Shown here one piece after another: positions 33,927 to 41,278 of a stretch of DNA of 48,929 bases. Both the position numbers and the translations under genes were made by a program. Origin of the DNA: DASUHT01 sp038230835 (lineage in GTDB: Bacteria > Actinomycetota > Thermoleophilia > Gaiellales > JAICJC01); the NCBI GenBank assembly GCA_038230835.1, contig JBBRMM010000024.1, forward strand, positions 1 to 48,929. Reading direction: 5' to 3'. Position 1 is the first letter of the stretch; every line of letters starts with the position of its first letter. The notes below the pieces were generated by a model that saw nothing but the letters and a program-made list of their open reading frames with translations, was not told the DNA's origin and searched no databases.

Positions 33927-34760
33927 CTAGTTCAGAACCGGAACGTCGCTGGAGTTCAACTTGTACTTGGTCGCGAGGGCGACCAGTGTTCCGTCGGCCT
34001 GCATCTGAGAGATCACGGCGTCAACCTTGGCGGCGAGAGCGCTTCCTTTGGGGAATACCAGCCCGTACTTGTCGCCGGTCGCGATCTGGCCGACCACGGC
34101 GAGCTCCGGGCTCTTGGTCACGGCATCGAGAAGGATCGGCAAATCGTTCACCTCAGCGTCGATGCGACCGGCAAGAACGGCAAGATTGGCGGCGCCGGTC
34201 GACGGGAACTCCGAAGGCTTCGCGGCGGGCTTGATCAGATCCTGAATCGTGTAGATCCCGGTGGTGCCCGACTGGCCACCAAGCCGCAGCGTCTTCAGTT
34301 GCGCCAGGCTCGTGATGGACGCGGCCTGGGTTCCCTTCTTGACCAGGACACCCTCGGTGGCGAGGAAGTACGGCGAGCTGAAGTCGATCACCTTGGCGCG
34401 CGCCGCGGTGATGGAGAACTCATCGGCGTCGAAGTCCCAGTTGGACGTTGATGCTGAGGTGATGACCTTGCCAAACGGCACCCGTTCCCACACGATCTTC
34501 TTGATACCAAGTCGTTTCGCGATCTCGCGGATCATGTCGATCTCATACCCGCCGGTCGGATTGGTGGCCGACCCGATCTGGAATGGCGGCCCATAGGGCT
34601 CGATGGCAACGGTGAGCTGACCCGGTACCTTGGTCGGAAGCGGCGGTGGCCCCGAACTGCTGGGCGCGGTGGACGACGGCGTGCTCGAGGACGAGCCACC
34701 GCACGCCACTGCACCGAGTGAGAGTGACGAGAGAGCGAGAAGGAGCGCGATCTTCTTCAT
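33927..34760 (-). CDS. Amino-acid-binding lipoprotein of the Gln-type importer (SBP_bac_3)
   Basis: A 277-residue lipoprotein. The signal sequence ends in the lipobox GAVAC with Cys20, followed by a Ser/Thr/Pro linker. The mature domain has LTVAIEPYGPPFQ, GGYEIDMIREIAKRLG, WDFDADEFSITAARAKVIDFSSPYF region and GQSGTTG, all of family-3 binding proteins. The DADEFSIT segment replaces the more common D-x-xxxGxxxT but keeps the Arg region used for the alpha-carboxylate. First gene of a three-gene importer operon; divergent from mntP. Confidence 0.92.
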   Translation of the reverse strand: MKKIALLLALSSLSLGAVACGGSSSSTPSSTAPSSSGPPPLPTKVPGQLTVAIEPYGPPFQIGSATNPTGGYEIDMIREIAKRLGIKKIVWERVPFGKVITSASTSNWDFDADEFSITAARAKVIDFSSPYFLATEGVLVKKGTQAASITSLAQLKTLRLGGQSGTTGIYTIQDLIKPAAKPSEFPSTGAANLAVLAGRIDAEVNDLPILLDAVTKSPELAVVGQIATGDKYGLVFPKGSALAAKVDAVISQMQADGTLVALATKYKLNSSDVPVLN

Positions 34761-34813
34761 GGCGACACACCTGTACGGGAGCGGGAGTGCGCAAGCATAT
34801 ACGGTCCGGGCGG

Positions 34814-35362
34814 ATGCTTCGGGTGATCGGCTTCCTGATCCCGCTCGGCCTGGACACGTTCGCCGTGGCCGCGGCGCTCGGCATGGCCGGGATCCCGGCC
34901 CGACAGCGGCTGCGGGTGGGTGTCGCTTTCCCGCTGTTCGAGATGGGCATGCCGCTGGTCGGCGTCGCGGTGGGGCGAGCTGCGGCAGGCCCGCTGGGGT
35001 TGGCCGCCGACTATCTCGCGGTGGCGGTGCTGCTGGTGCTCGGTGTGCGCATGGCTGTCGCGGACGACGACGAGACCGATGCTGCTGCCCGGCTGCTGAG
35101 CGGGCGCGGCCTGGCCACGATCGGGCTGGCGATCTCGATCAGTCTGGACGAGCTTGCCATCGGCCTGTCGCTGGGCCTGTTCGGGCTCCCGATCGCGGTG
35201 GTCGTGCTCCTGATCGGAATCCAGGCTCTGCTGGTCACCCAGCTGGGCCTGGCCATCGGGGCGCGGGTCGGCGAGCGCCTCCGCGAGACGGCCGAGCGGT
35301 TGGCCGGGGTGACGCTCGTGATCCTCGGACTCGCCCTGCTCGCGGGCAAGCTCACGGCCTGA
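34814..35362 (+). CDS. mntP: MntP-like manganese efflux pump
   Basis: A 182-residue membrane protein with about six helices arranged as two repeats. The hallmark acidic motifs are PLGLDTFAVAAALGMAG in repeat 1 and SISLDELAIGLSLGLFGLP in repeat 2, as in MntP/YebN (DUF204), which export Mn(II). Start ATG 34814 is the first giving the conserved helix 1; upstream in-frame sequence overlaps the divergent binding protein. No riboswitch-like structure was recognised in the 53-base gap before it. It nearly abuts the convergent response-regulator gene. Confidence 0.87.
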   Translation: MLRVIGFLIPLGLDTFAVAAALGMAGIPARQRLRVGVAFPLFEMGMPLVGVAVGRAAAGPLGLAADYLAVAVLLVLGVRMAVADDDETDAAARLLSGRGLATIGLAISISLDELAIGLSLGLFGLPIAVVVLLIGIQALLVTQLGLAIGARVGERLRETAERLAGVTLVILGLALLAGKLTA

Positions 35363-35368
35363 CGAGTG

Positions 35369-35746
35369 CTACCGCCTGCCCAGGTGGGCGGTGATCCGCA
35401 CGCGCAGCTCCTGCGGAGAGAACGGCTTGGTGATGTAGTCGTCGGCGCCCAGTGAGAACCCGGCGTCCACGTCGCGGTCCTGTGCCCGTGCGGTGAGCAT
35501 GATCACCTTCATGTCCTTGCACTGCGCATCAGCCCGCAACTCGCGCAGCACGTCGAACCCGCTTCGCTTGGGCATCATCACATCGAGCACGCACAGGTCG
35601 GGGCGTTCGTCGCGGGCCACCTGCAGAGCGATGTCGCCGTCGGTGGCTGTGAGCACGCGGTACCCCTCGCGCTCGAGCCTGAACTTGACCAGCCGCAGAA
35701 GGTGCGGCTCGTCGTCTGCTACCAGCACCTTGAACTCTTCATCCAT
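35369..35746 (-). CDS. Stand-alone response regulator (receiver domain only)
   Basis: A 125-residue CheY-like receiver. The acidic pocket is VLVADDEPHLLRL, the phospho-acceptor Asp is in LCVLDVMMPKRSGFDVL, Thr in IMLTARAQ and the conserved Lys in ITKPFSPQEL. No output domain is present. ATG 35746 follows AGGAGAG; an upstream start at 35770 would add eight residues. It is divergent from the tandem PilZ gene, so a role in motility, surface attachment or c-di-GMP-linked signalling is inferred. No sensor kinase is in the window. Confidence 0.9.
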   Translation of the reverse strand: MDEEFKVLVADDEPHLLRLVKFRLEREGYRVLTATDGDIALQVARDERPDLCVLDVMMPKRSGFDVLRELRADAQCKDMKVIMLTARAQDRDVDAGFSLGADDYITKPFSPQELRVRITAHLGRR

Positions 35747-35838
35747 GGATCCGCTCTCCTTCTCGTGCACGCATCACGCGCCCGGTAATCGGCGCTGGGT
35801 CGGTGTTCTGAAGCCACGATCGGGTAGGTTGTCGGGTC

Positions 35839-36552
35839 ATGCACCAAGACGACCGGCGCGCCTTTCTGCGAGTGGTGGCGGAGTTCCCCGTCGGCTGGTC
35901 GAGGATCGGCGAGGACGGACAGACCCAGCTCCCGCAACATCAGGCGAGCACGGTGAACGTCTCGGCCGGGGGCGTCAAGATGGTCTCGGCGGAGCCCGTG
36001 GCGGTCGGCGACCGGCTGCGCATCGAAGTGCGGTTCTCCCGCCCGCCGCTGATCGTGTTCACCGACGCGAGCGTGATCCGAGTCGACTCGATTCGCCAGG
36101 GCCGGTGCGAGTCCGGACTTCGCTTCGACCCGCTGGACACCTACATCGAGCAGCGCGTGGTGCGCTGGGTGTACGCGGAGGATCGGCGGATGGCCGAGCG
36201 GCGAGCGGCGGTGCGCGTGCCGCTCCAGATCATGGTGACCTGTCACACGCTCTCGGCCGCCGGGGAGGTCGCAGGAACGTTCCGAGCCCGCACGATCGAC
36301 CTGGCCGCCGACGGCGCGCGGATCGCCACCGACAGCCCGCTGGCATCCGGCGACCGGCTGCGGCTCGATCTCGAGCTCGGTGACCCCCCGCAGTCGATCC
36401 ACCTGGAGGGTGCAGTCATGTGGGGGCAGACGATCCCCCACGAACACTGGGCATACGGCATCCGATTCGAGGGCCTCGGACGGCTCGCCCAGCGGGCGCT
36501 GGTGGAGCGTGCGCTGGAGGAGGAGCAGCGCCGCCGCCACACCGGCGACTGA
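35839..36552 (+). CDS. Tandem PilZ-domain protein (c-di-GMP receptor candidate)
   Basis: A 237-residue protein with two PilZ-like beta barrels. The first has DRRAFLRVVAEFPV and NVSAGGVKMVS; the second ERRAAVRVPLQIM and DLAADGARIATDSP. Each copy thus keeps an RxxxR plus D/N-x-S/A-xxG pair, the c-di-GMP-binding signature; the second has Ala where Ser is usual. Acidic C-terminal helix ends EEEQRRRHTGD. A possible source of the ligand is the GGDEF protein encoded at 43798-45651. A TAGGTT box lies 8 bases before the ATG and no Shine-Dalgarno is visible. Confidence 0.85.
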   Translation: MHQDDRRAFLRVVAEFPVGWSRIGEDGQTQLPQHQASTVNVSAGGVKMVSAEPVAVGDRLRIEVRFSRPPLIVFTDASVIRVDSIRQGRCESGLRFDPLDTYIEQRVVRWVYAEDRRMAERRAAVRVPLQIMVTCHTLSAAGEVAGTFRARTIDLAADGARIATDSPLASGDRLRLDLELGDPPQSIHLEGAVMWGQTIPHEHWAYGIRFEGLGRLAQRALVERALEEEQRRRHTGD

Positions 36553-36570
36553 CGGTACCCACCCCACCCT

Positions 36571-36583
36571 GGGGTCAGACCCC
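36571..36583. repeat. Short palindrome GGGGTCAGACCCC
   Basis: Perfect 6-bp arms around one base, just downstream of the PilZ gene. It accompanies the GGTGCCTGGCACC repeats below and resembles REP-like intergenic palindromes. Confidence 0.6.
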
Positions 36584-36599
36584 GTACGGACCGGGTCAC

Positions 36600-36697
36600 C
36601 GTTCCGTGACACTTCGGTGACGGTGCCTGGCACCGAGCATCCGCGGCCAGGACTGGATCGTTCCGTGACGCTTCCGCGACGGTGCCTGGCACCGAGC
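36600..36697. repeat. Two 39-bp REP-like direct repeats with internal palindromes
   Basis: Units at 36600-36638 and 36659-36697 match at 36 of 39 positions, spaced 59 bases. Each ends in the perfect palindrome GGTGCCTGGCACC and begins CGTTCCGTGAC. They fill the 188-base gap between the PilZ and CYTH-CHAD genes. This architecture is like repetitive extragenic palindromes mobilised by Y1 (REP-type) transposases; no such transposase is in the window. Confidence 0.75.
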
Positions 36698-36728
36698 GGG
36701 CGCAGTGTTCTCGGGCACCGCGACCACG

Positions 36729-36734
36729 TAGACT
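36729..36734 (+). promoter_or_regulatory. Candidate -10 box (TAGACT) for the CYTH-CHAD gene
   Basis: TAGACT is followed by 6 bases and ATG 36741, the same leaderless geometry as several other genes here. Confidence 0.5.
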
Positions 36735-36740
36735 TTGAAC

Positions 36741-38168
36741 ATGAGGGCGACGATCGAGCGCGAGGTGAAACTCGAGGCGGGTGCGGGGTTTCGGCTTCCG
36801 GACCTGCCGGGAGCCGACATCGGCACGCGCTCGTTCGTCTCGACGTACCACGACACCTCGGACATGCGGCTCGCCGCAGCCGGGATCACCCTTCGCCACC
36901 GGGTCGAACTGGAGATCGGGCTGTGGCAGCTGAAGCTTCCCCACCCGACGGGCAGGCTCGAGCTCGAGGTGCCGGGCGGGGGTGACCACGTGCCGGCCGA
37001 GATCGCCGCACTGCTGACGGCGTACATGCGGCGCGCGCCGCTCGAACCGGTCGCCGCGTTGCACACCGAGAGGGCCGGCGTGCGGGTGCGTGAGGGCGAA
37101 CTGCTGGTCGCGGAGGTCGTGCGCGACACCGTCGTGGTGCTCGGCGGAGCTGCCGATCACCGTTTCGAGGAACTCGAGATCGAGCTGCTGGACGGCGACT
37201 CCGACGCCCTCGCACGGCTCGAGACGCTGCTCCGTGACGCCGGAGCGTACGACGGTGACGGCCGGCCAAAACTGTTTCGCGCGCTCGACATCCACCGCCC
37301 GACGTCGCCGCCGGCTCGACATCCCAAACGTCCCGTGGACAAGCTCCGGGCCTCCCTGGCATCCAATCTGGCGGTGATCGTCGCCAGCGACGCCGGCACC
37401 AGGTTGGGTGCCGATCCGGAGCACCTGCACCAACACCGCGTCGCTGCCAGACGGCTGCGCGCCGTGCTGCGCGCAGCGGGCCCGATGGTCGACCGGCACT
37501 GGGCCGACGGCCTGCGACGCGAACTTGGCTGGCTCGGCCGGGCGCTCGGACCGGTGCGCGACCTGGACGTGATGATCGAACACCTGCATCGCGAGGTGAC
37601 GGCACTGGGCGAGGGCGACGGTTCGGCCGCCGAGCCCTTGCTCAGCACTCTGGAGAGCGATCGCGAGCGTGCCCGGGCGGCGATGCTGGACGCGCTCGGT
37701 GAACCGCGCTACATCGACCTGCTGGACGCCCTCGAGCATGCAGCAGCCGACCCCGCCGTGGTCGATCCGGACGCGTCGTTGGAGCGGCGGGCGCGACGCG
37801 AGTACCGCCGGCTGCGCCGCGACGTACGCGCCGCCGGCCCCCACCCTCCCGACGCGACGCTGCATCGCCTGCGGATCCAGGTCAAGCGGGCTCGCTACGC
37901 CGCAGAGCTGGCCTCGCCGCGGACAGGGCCGTGGAACCGCCTGCTCGAGGCGTGCAAACACCTGCAGGAGGTGCTCGGCACGCATCAGGACGCCTGCGTC
38001 GCCGAAGCGCAGCTGCGGGAGCTCGCTCGGATCCAGATCACCTCCGCCACTCTGCTGGCGACCGGGCGGCTGATCGAGCGCGAGGCCGCTCGGCAGGCAG
38101 CCTCTCGCCTCACCTATCCGGAGGCTTGGGCCGCCCTGAAGACGGCCGCCCGTCGGACGTGGGAGTGA
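36741..38168 (+). CDS. CYTH-CHAD domain protein (polyphosphate-associated)
   Basis: A 475-residue protein. Residues 1-190 are a CYTH triphosphate-tunnel domain with the ExExK motif in IEREVKLEAG, and RHRVELEIGLWQLKLP and FEELEIELLDGD strands. Residues about 205-475 are a CHAD domain, alpha-helical and rich in conserved His/Arg: LHQHRVAARRLRAVLR and its second copy LHRLRIQVKRARYAAEL. CHAD domains bind polyphosphate; CYTH domains hydrolyse or bind triphosphate compounds. The gene is coupled to sixA (GTGA) and lies in a cluster with ppx and ppk1, supporting a polyphosphate granule role. Confidence 0.9.
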   Translation: MRATIEREVKLEAGAGFRLPDLPGADIGTRSFVSTYHDTSDMRLAAAGITLRHRVELEIGLWQLKLPHPTGRLELEVPGGGDHVPAEIAALLTAYMRRAPLEPVAALHTERAGVRVREGELLVAEVVRDTVVVLGGAADHRFEELEIELLDGDSDALARLETLLRDAGAYDGDGRPKLFRALDIHRPTSPPARHPKRPVDKLRASLASNLAVIVASDAGTRLGADPEHLHQHRVAARRLRAVLRAAGPMVDRHWADGLRRELGWLGRALGPVRDLDVMIEHLHREVTALGEGDGSAAEPLLSTLESDRERARAAMLDALGEPRYIDLLDALEHAAADPAVVDPDASLERRARREYRRLRRDVRAAGPHPPDATLHRLRIQVKRARYAAELASPRTGPWNRLLEACKHLQEVLGTHQDACVAEAQLRELARIQITSATLLATGRLIEREAARQAASRLTYPEAWAALKTAARRTWE

Positions 38169-38602
38169 GCGGGCGGTTGCTGGTCGTGCGCCACGCGAGC
38201 GCGGGTGACCGCTCGGCGTGGATCGGCGACGACCGGCTGAGGCCGCTGGACGACCGCGGGTTGGCCCAGGCCCGCTGGCTGCGAGACGAGCTGTCGGCCT
38301 CGCGTCCGGCCCGCGTGATCTCGAGCCCGTATACGCGCTGCACGCAGACCGTCGCCCCGCTGGCCGAGGCGATCGGCGTCGATCTGGAGGAGCGGCTCGA
38401 GCTGGCCGAGGGCTCGTCTTCCGCCGAGCTGGCCCCGCTGCTCGCCGAGTTGCGTGATCTCCCCGCCGCGGTTCTCTGCAGCCATGGTGACGTCATCGGC
38501 GACCTCGTCCACAGCGGACGATGCAAGAAAGGCTCGATCTGGGTGCTGAACTGGCAGGACGGGATCGCCGTGCCGTCCGACTACATCAAGCCGCCGGTCT
38601 GA
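38165..38602 (+). CDS. sixA: SixA-type phosphohistidine phosphatase
   Basis: A 145-residue histidine-phosphatase-family protein. The catalytic His is in LLVVRHASAGDR (RHA rather than the RHG of mutases), with SSPYTRCTQTVAPLAEA and the second His in LCSHGDVIGDL. Short length fits SixA/actinobacterial SixA-like proteins, which are frequently encoded next to CHAD proteins. GTG 38165 overlaps the CYTH-CHAD stop. Converges on ppx. Confidence 0.88.
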   Translation: MSGRLLVVRHASAGDRSAWIGDDRLRPLDDRGLAQARWLRDELSASRPARVISSPYTRCTQTVAPLAEAIGVDLEERLELAEGSSSAELAPLLAELRDLPAAVLCSHGDVIGDLVHSGRCKKGSIWVLNWQDGIAVPSDYIKPPV

Positions 38603-38608
38603 CGTCGG

Positions 38609-39493
38609 TCAGGCCGCGATCGGCAGTGCCAGCAGCCGATCGGCCAGGCCCTCGCGCAACCCGCCGCGGGCGACCATCAGATCGACCCCGAGATGCGCAC
38701 GCACGACGGCGAGTATGATCGCGCCCGCCGCCAGGGTGCGCGCGCGCTCGCGGTCAACGCCGAACCGGCGGGCCACCTTGACCGCGGACGAGCCGCAGCA
38801 GATCGCCACCGCCTCGTCCAGTTCCGCCGCACCGAGCCGGCGTCCGACCAGCTTTCTCATCGCCCGGGCCGTGCCACCGGTGACCAGCGCGGCGTCCACC
38901 GTGGGTGCATCGAGGCCGTCAAACGTCTCTCGCACGTGTTCGCGAGCCGCGCGTACCGCACGCCGGCCGGCGGGGTCGGCGTCCAGATACCGACCCGTGA
39001 GACGCAGCGAACCGATGTCGAACGACCGCAACCACTCCGGCGGCAGGCCGTCGCGGCCCACCACAACCTCCGTCGAGCCACCGCCGATGTCGCATACCGC
39101 GAGCCGGCCCGGCAACACGCTCGCACGGCCGACCGCGCCGAGGTACGCCAGCCGGCCCTCCTCCTGCGCAGACAGCACTCGCACCGACGCGCCGGCGGCC
39201 TGTTCCAGCAGCCACAGGAGATGCTCGGCGTTGCCGCTCTGCCTGCCCGGCGCGGTGACGACCACCTCGACCGTGTCACACCCCGCAGCACGGGCGATCT
39301 TGGCGTACCGGCGAGCCCGCCGCGCGGTCTCGGTCAGCTTTGGCTCGGAGATCCGCCCGTGGCGCTCGATCTCGGCGCCCAAGCCGAGCTGCGCGCGCTC
39401 CTCGAGCACCGGCTCGACGGTGCCGCAGGCGAGCCTGCGAGCGACCAGCAACCGCACCGTGTTCGAGCCCACATCGATGATCCCGACCTGCAT
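38609..39493 (-). CDS. ppx: Exopolyphosphatase/guanosine pentaphosphatase (Ppx/GppA family)
   Basis: A 294-residue ASKHA-fold phosphatase, short form as is common in Actinobacteria. Motifs: GIIDVGSNTVRLLVARR, VVTAPGRQSGN, LSAQEEGRLAYLGA, VCDIGGGSTEVVVG and TGGTARAMRKLVG. It removes terminal phosphates from polyphosphate or pppGpp. The C-terminal HD-like domains of larger Ppx enzymes are absent. Its neighbours (CHAD, SixA, and Ppk1 3 kb away) favour polyphosphate. Confidence 0.9.
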   Translation of the reverse strand: MQVGIIDVGSNTVRLLVARRLACGTVEPVLEERAQLGLGAEIERHGRISEPKLTETARRARRYAKIARAAGCDTVEVVVTAPGRQSGNAEHLLWLLEQAAGASVRVLSAQEEGRLAYLGAVGRASVLPGRLAVCDIGGGSTEVVVGRDGLPPEWLRSFDIGSLRLTGRYLDADPAGRRAVRAAREHVRETFDGLDAPTVDAALVTGGTARAMRKLVGRRLGAAELDEAVAICCGSSAVKVARRFGVDRERARTLAAGAIILAVVRAHLGVDLMVARGGLREGLADRLLALPIAA

Positions 39494-39595
39494 ACATGTA
39501 GTCTGCCGAAGCCATCGGTCGGCAGGGCGGCGGCGCGGAGAACATGTGGTGAAGAAGCGGTGACTTGCAGGGATTTTTTGGTGGTTTCTTCGGGG

Positions 39596-40258
39596 TCAGC
39601 GAAGAGCTGACGCGGCAGCCCGGTCGATCACCAGCTCGGTGCAGCCCCCCGGCAGCAGGCTGGCCGGATAGCTCGGGTCTGGCCCCGCCGATACCTCCCG
39701 CACAGCCGTCGCCTTTCCGTCACCCACCGCCAGCACGACCAGCGAGCGCGCCGCCTCGAAGACAGGGAAGGTGAGCGTGATCCGGCGCGGAGGAGGCTTG
39801 CTTGCGGTGACCGCGACCGCGAGCCGACGGCGCTCGGCGAGCGCCGGGCTGCCGGGGAAGAGCGAGGCCGTGTGAGAATCCTCGCCGAGGCCGAGCAGCG
39901 CCAGGTCGAGCACACACCCTGCCAGCTCCGACGAGTAGGCCGCGGCAGCCGTGTCCGGGTCATCCTCTCCGGCGATCCGGTGCACACGCACAGGGGCGGC
40001 GAGCCCGGCCAGCAGCGAGTCGGCGACCAGCCGGTAATTGGACTCGGGATCGTCGGGAGGGACGCAGCGCTCGTCGCCGAACCAGAGTTCCACCCGCGAC
40101 CAGTCAACGCCCGGCTCGGCCGCCAGCAGCTCGTATGCGCGGCGCGGCGTGGTCCCACCGGCCAACGAAAGGTGCCCTCCCGCCCGCACGGCTGCGGCCA
40201 TCCGAGCCGCCGCCACTGCAGCGGCCTGCTCCGGGGTGTCGACGACCGTGACGCGCAT
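39596..40258 (-). CDS. pgl: 6-phosphogluconolactonase
   Basis: A 220-residue DevB/NagB-like lactonase that hydrolyses 6-phosphogluconolactone in the oxidative pentose phosphate pathway. It has SLAGGTTPRRAYELLA, the active-site segment VELWFGDERCVPPDDPESN and LLGLGEDSHTASLFPGSPA. No zwf or gnd is adjacent. It is divergent from the ROK kinase across 24 bases, so hexose phosphorylation and entry into the pathway may be co-controlled. Confidence 0.9.
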   Translation of the reverse strand: MRVTVVDTPEQAAAVAAARMAAAVRAGGHLSLAGGTTPRRAYELLAAEPGVDWSRVELWFGDERCVPPDDPESNYRLVADSLLAGLAAPVRVHRIAGEDDPDTAAAAYSSELAGCVLDLALLGLGEDSHTASLFPGSPALAERRRLAVAVTASKPPPRRITLTFPVFEAARSLVVLAVGDGKATAVREVSAGPDPSYPASLLPGGCTELVIDRAAASALR

Positions 40259-40269
40259 GCCTGGACGTC

Positions 40270-40275
40270 TAGTCT
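40270..40275 (+). promoter_or_regulatory. Candidate -10 box (TAGTCT) for the ROK kinase, overlapping a reverse TAGACT
   Basis: TAGTCT lies 7 bases ahead of ATG 40283 with no ribosome binding site. The opposite strand reads TAGACT at 40276-40271, so both genes could use overlapping -10 elements within the 24-base gap. Confidence 0.4.
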
Positions 40276-40282
40276 ATGGGGC

Positions 40283-41278
40283 ATGAGCGTGCGCGGCGGA
40301 ATCGATCTCGGCGGAACAAAGATCCAGGCGGTCGTCGTCGATGCGGGAAACGCGGTGATCGGGCAGTCGCGCCGGCCGACGCCGAAGGACTCCGGTCCCG
40401 AGGGTGTGGTGACGGGCATGGCCGACGCGCTCCGCGACGCCGCCTCCCAAGCCGGCGTCGATGCTCACGCCTTGGCCGGGGTCGGCGTCGGATCGCCCGG
40501 AACGATCGACGAGGCGTCGGGCTCGGTCGCCCAGGCAGGCAACGTGATCCCGGGGTGGTTGGAGCCGTTCCCGCTGGGAGCCCGCCTGGCCGACTCGATC
40601 GGAGCGGCGGTGGCGGTCGGTAACGACGTCCGGGTCGCGACCGACGCCGAGTACCACCTGGGCGCGGGCAGGCCGTACCGGTCACTGCTTGGCGTGTTCT
40701 GGGGTACCGGCGTAGGCGGTGGCCTCATCATCGATGGCCGCTCATGGCTCGGCCGCGGCAGCGCCGGTGAGATCGGCCACATGGTCGTCAAGCGCAACGG
40801 CGCCACCTGCACGTGCGGTCGCCTGGGATGCATGGAGGCGTATGCCGGCCGCGCGTCGATGGAGCTCCGCGCGCGGGCGCTGGTTGAGTCCGGGCGGCGA
40901 ACCTCGCTGTTCGAGATCATGGAGCGCAAACAGCGCGATCGGCTCTCGAGCGGCGTCTGGGCACGCGCGCTGGAGAAGCAAGACCGGGTCGCGGTTCACA
41001 TCGTCGACCGGGCGGTGGGCGCGCTCGGCGCAGGGATCGCGTCGGCCGTCAACCTGCTGGACGTGGAAGCGGTCGTGATCGGCGGCGGCATGGGAGTGCG
41101 GCTCGGCGAGCCGTACGTAGAGCGGATCTCACGGGCGATGTTCCCGCACCTGTTCGTCCGCGAGCGCCCACCAGCCGTCCACCTCGCGGCGCTGGGCGAT
41201 CTGGGTGGGGCGATCGGCGCGGCCCTGCTCGCGCCGGCGGAGCACGCCGCCCGAACCGCCGCCGCCCCCCCGGGTTAA
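40283..41278 (+). CDS. ROK-family sugar kinase (probable glucokinase)
   Basis: A 331-residue kinase with the ATP-binding motif GGIDLGGTKIQAVVVD, VGVGSPGTIDE, the catalytic region VAVGNDVRVATDAEY, VFWGTGVGGGLIIDG, and the zinc motif TCTCGRLGCMEAYAGR. VVIGGGMGVRLG closes the active site. Glucose or N-acetyl sugar phosphorylation is expected. Actinobacterial polyphosphate glucokinases belong to the same superfamily, but the zinc motif points to the ordinary ATP-dependent ROK group. Position among polyphosphate genes makes the phosphate donor worth testing. Confidence 0.88.
   Translation: MSVRGGIDLGGTKIQAVVVDAGNAVIGQSRRPTPKDSGPEGVVTGMADALRDAASQAGVDAHALAGVGVGSPGTIDEASGSVAQAGNVIPGWLEPFPLGARLADSIGAAVAVGNDVRVATDAEYHLGAGRPYRSLLGVFWGTGVGGGLIIDGRSWLGRGSAGEIGHMVVKRNGATCTCGRLGCMEAYAGRASMELRARALVESGRRTSLFEIMERKQRDRLSSGVWARALEKQDRVAVHIVDRAVGALGAGIASAVNLLDVEAVVIGGGMGVRLGEPYVERISRAMFPHLFVRERPPAVHLAALGDLGGAIGAALLAPAEHAARTAAAPPG

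Noticed and set aside
36243..37985. A 580-codon minus-strand open frame
   Set aside because: Antisense to the PilZ and CYTH-CHAD genes; no recognisable domain.
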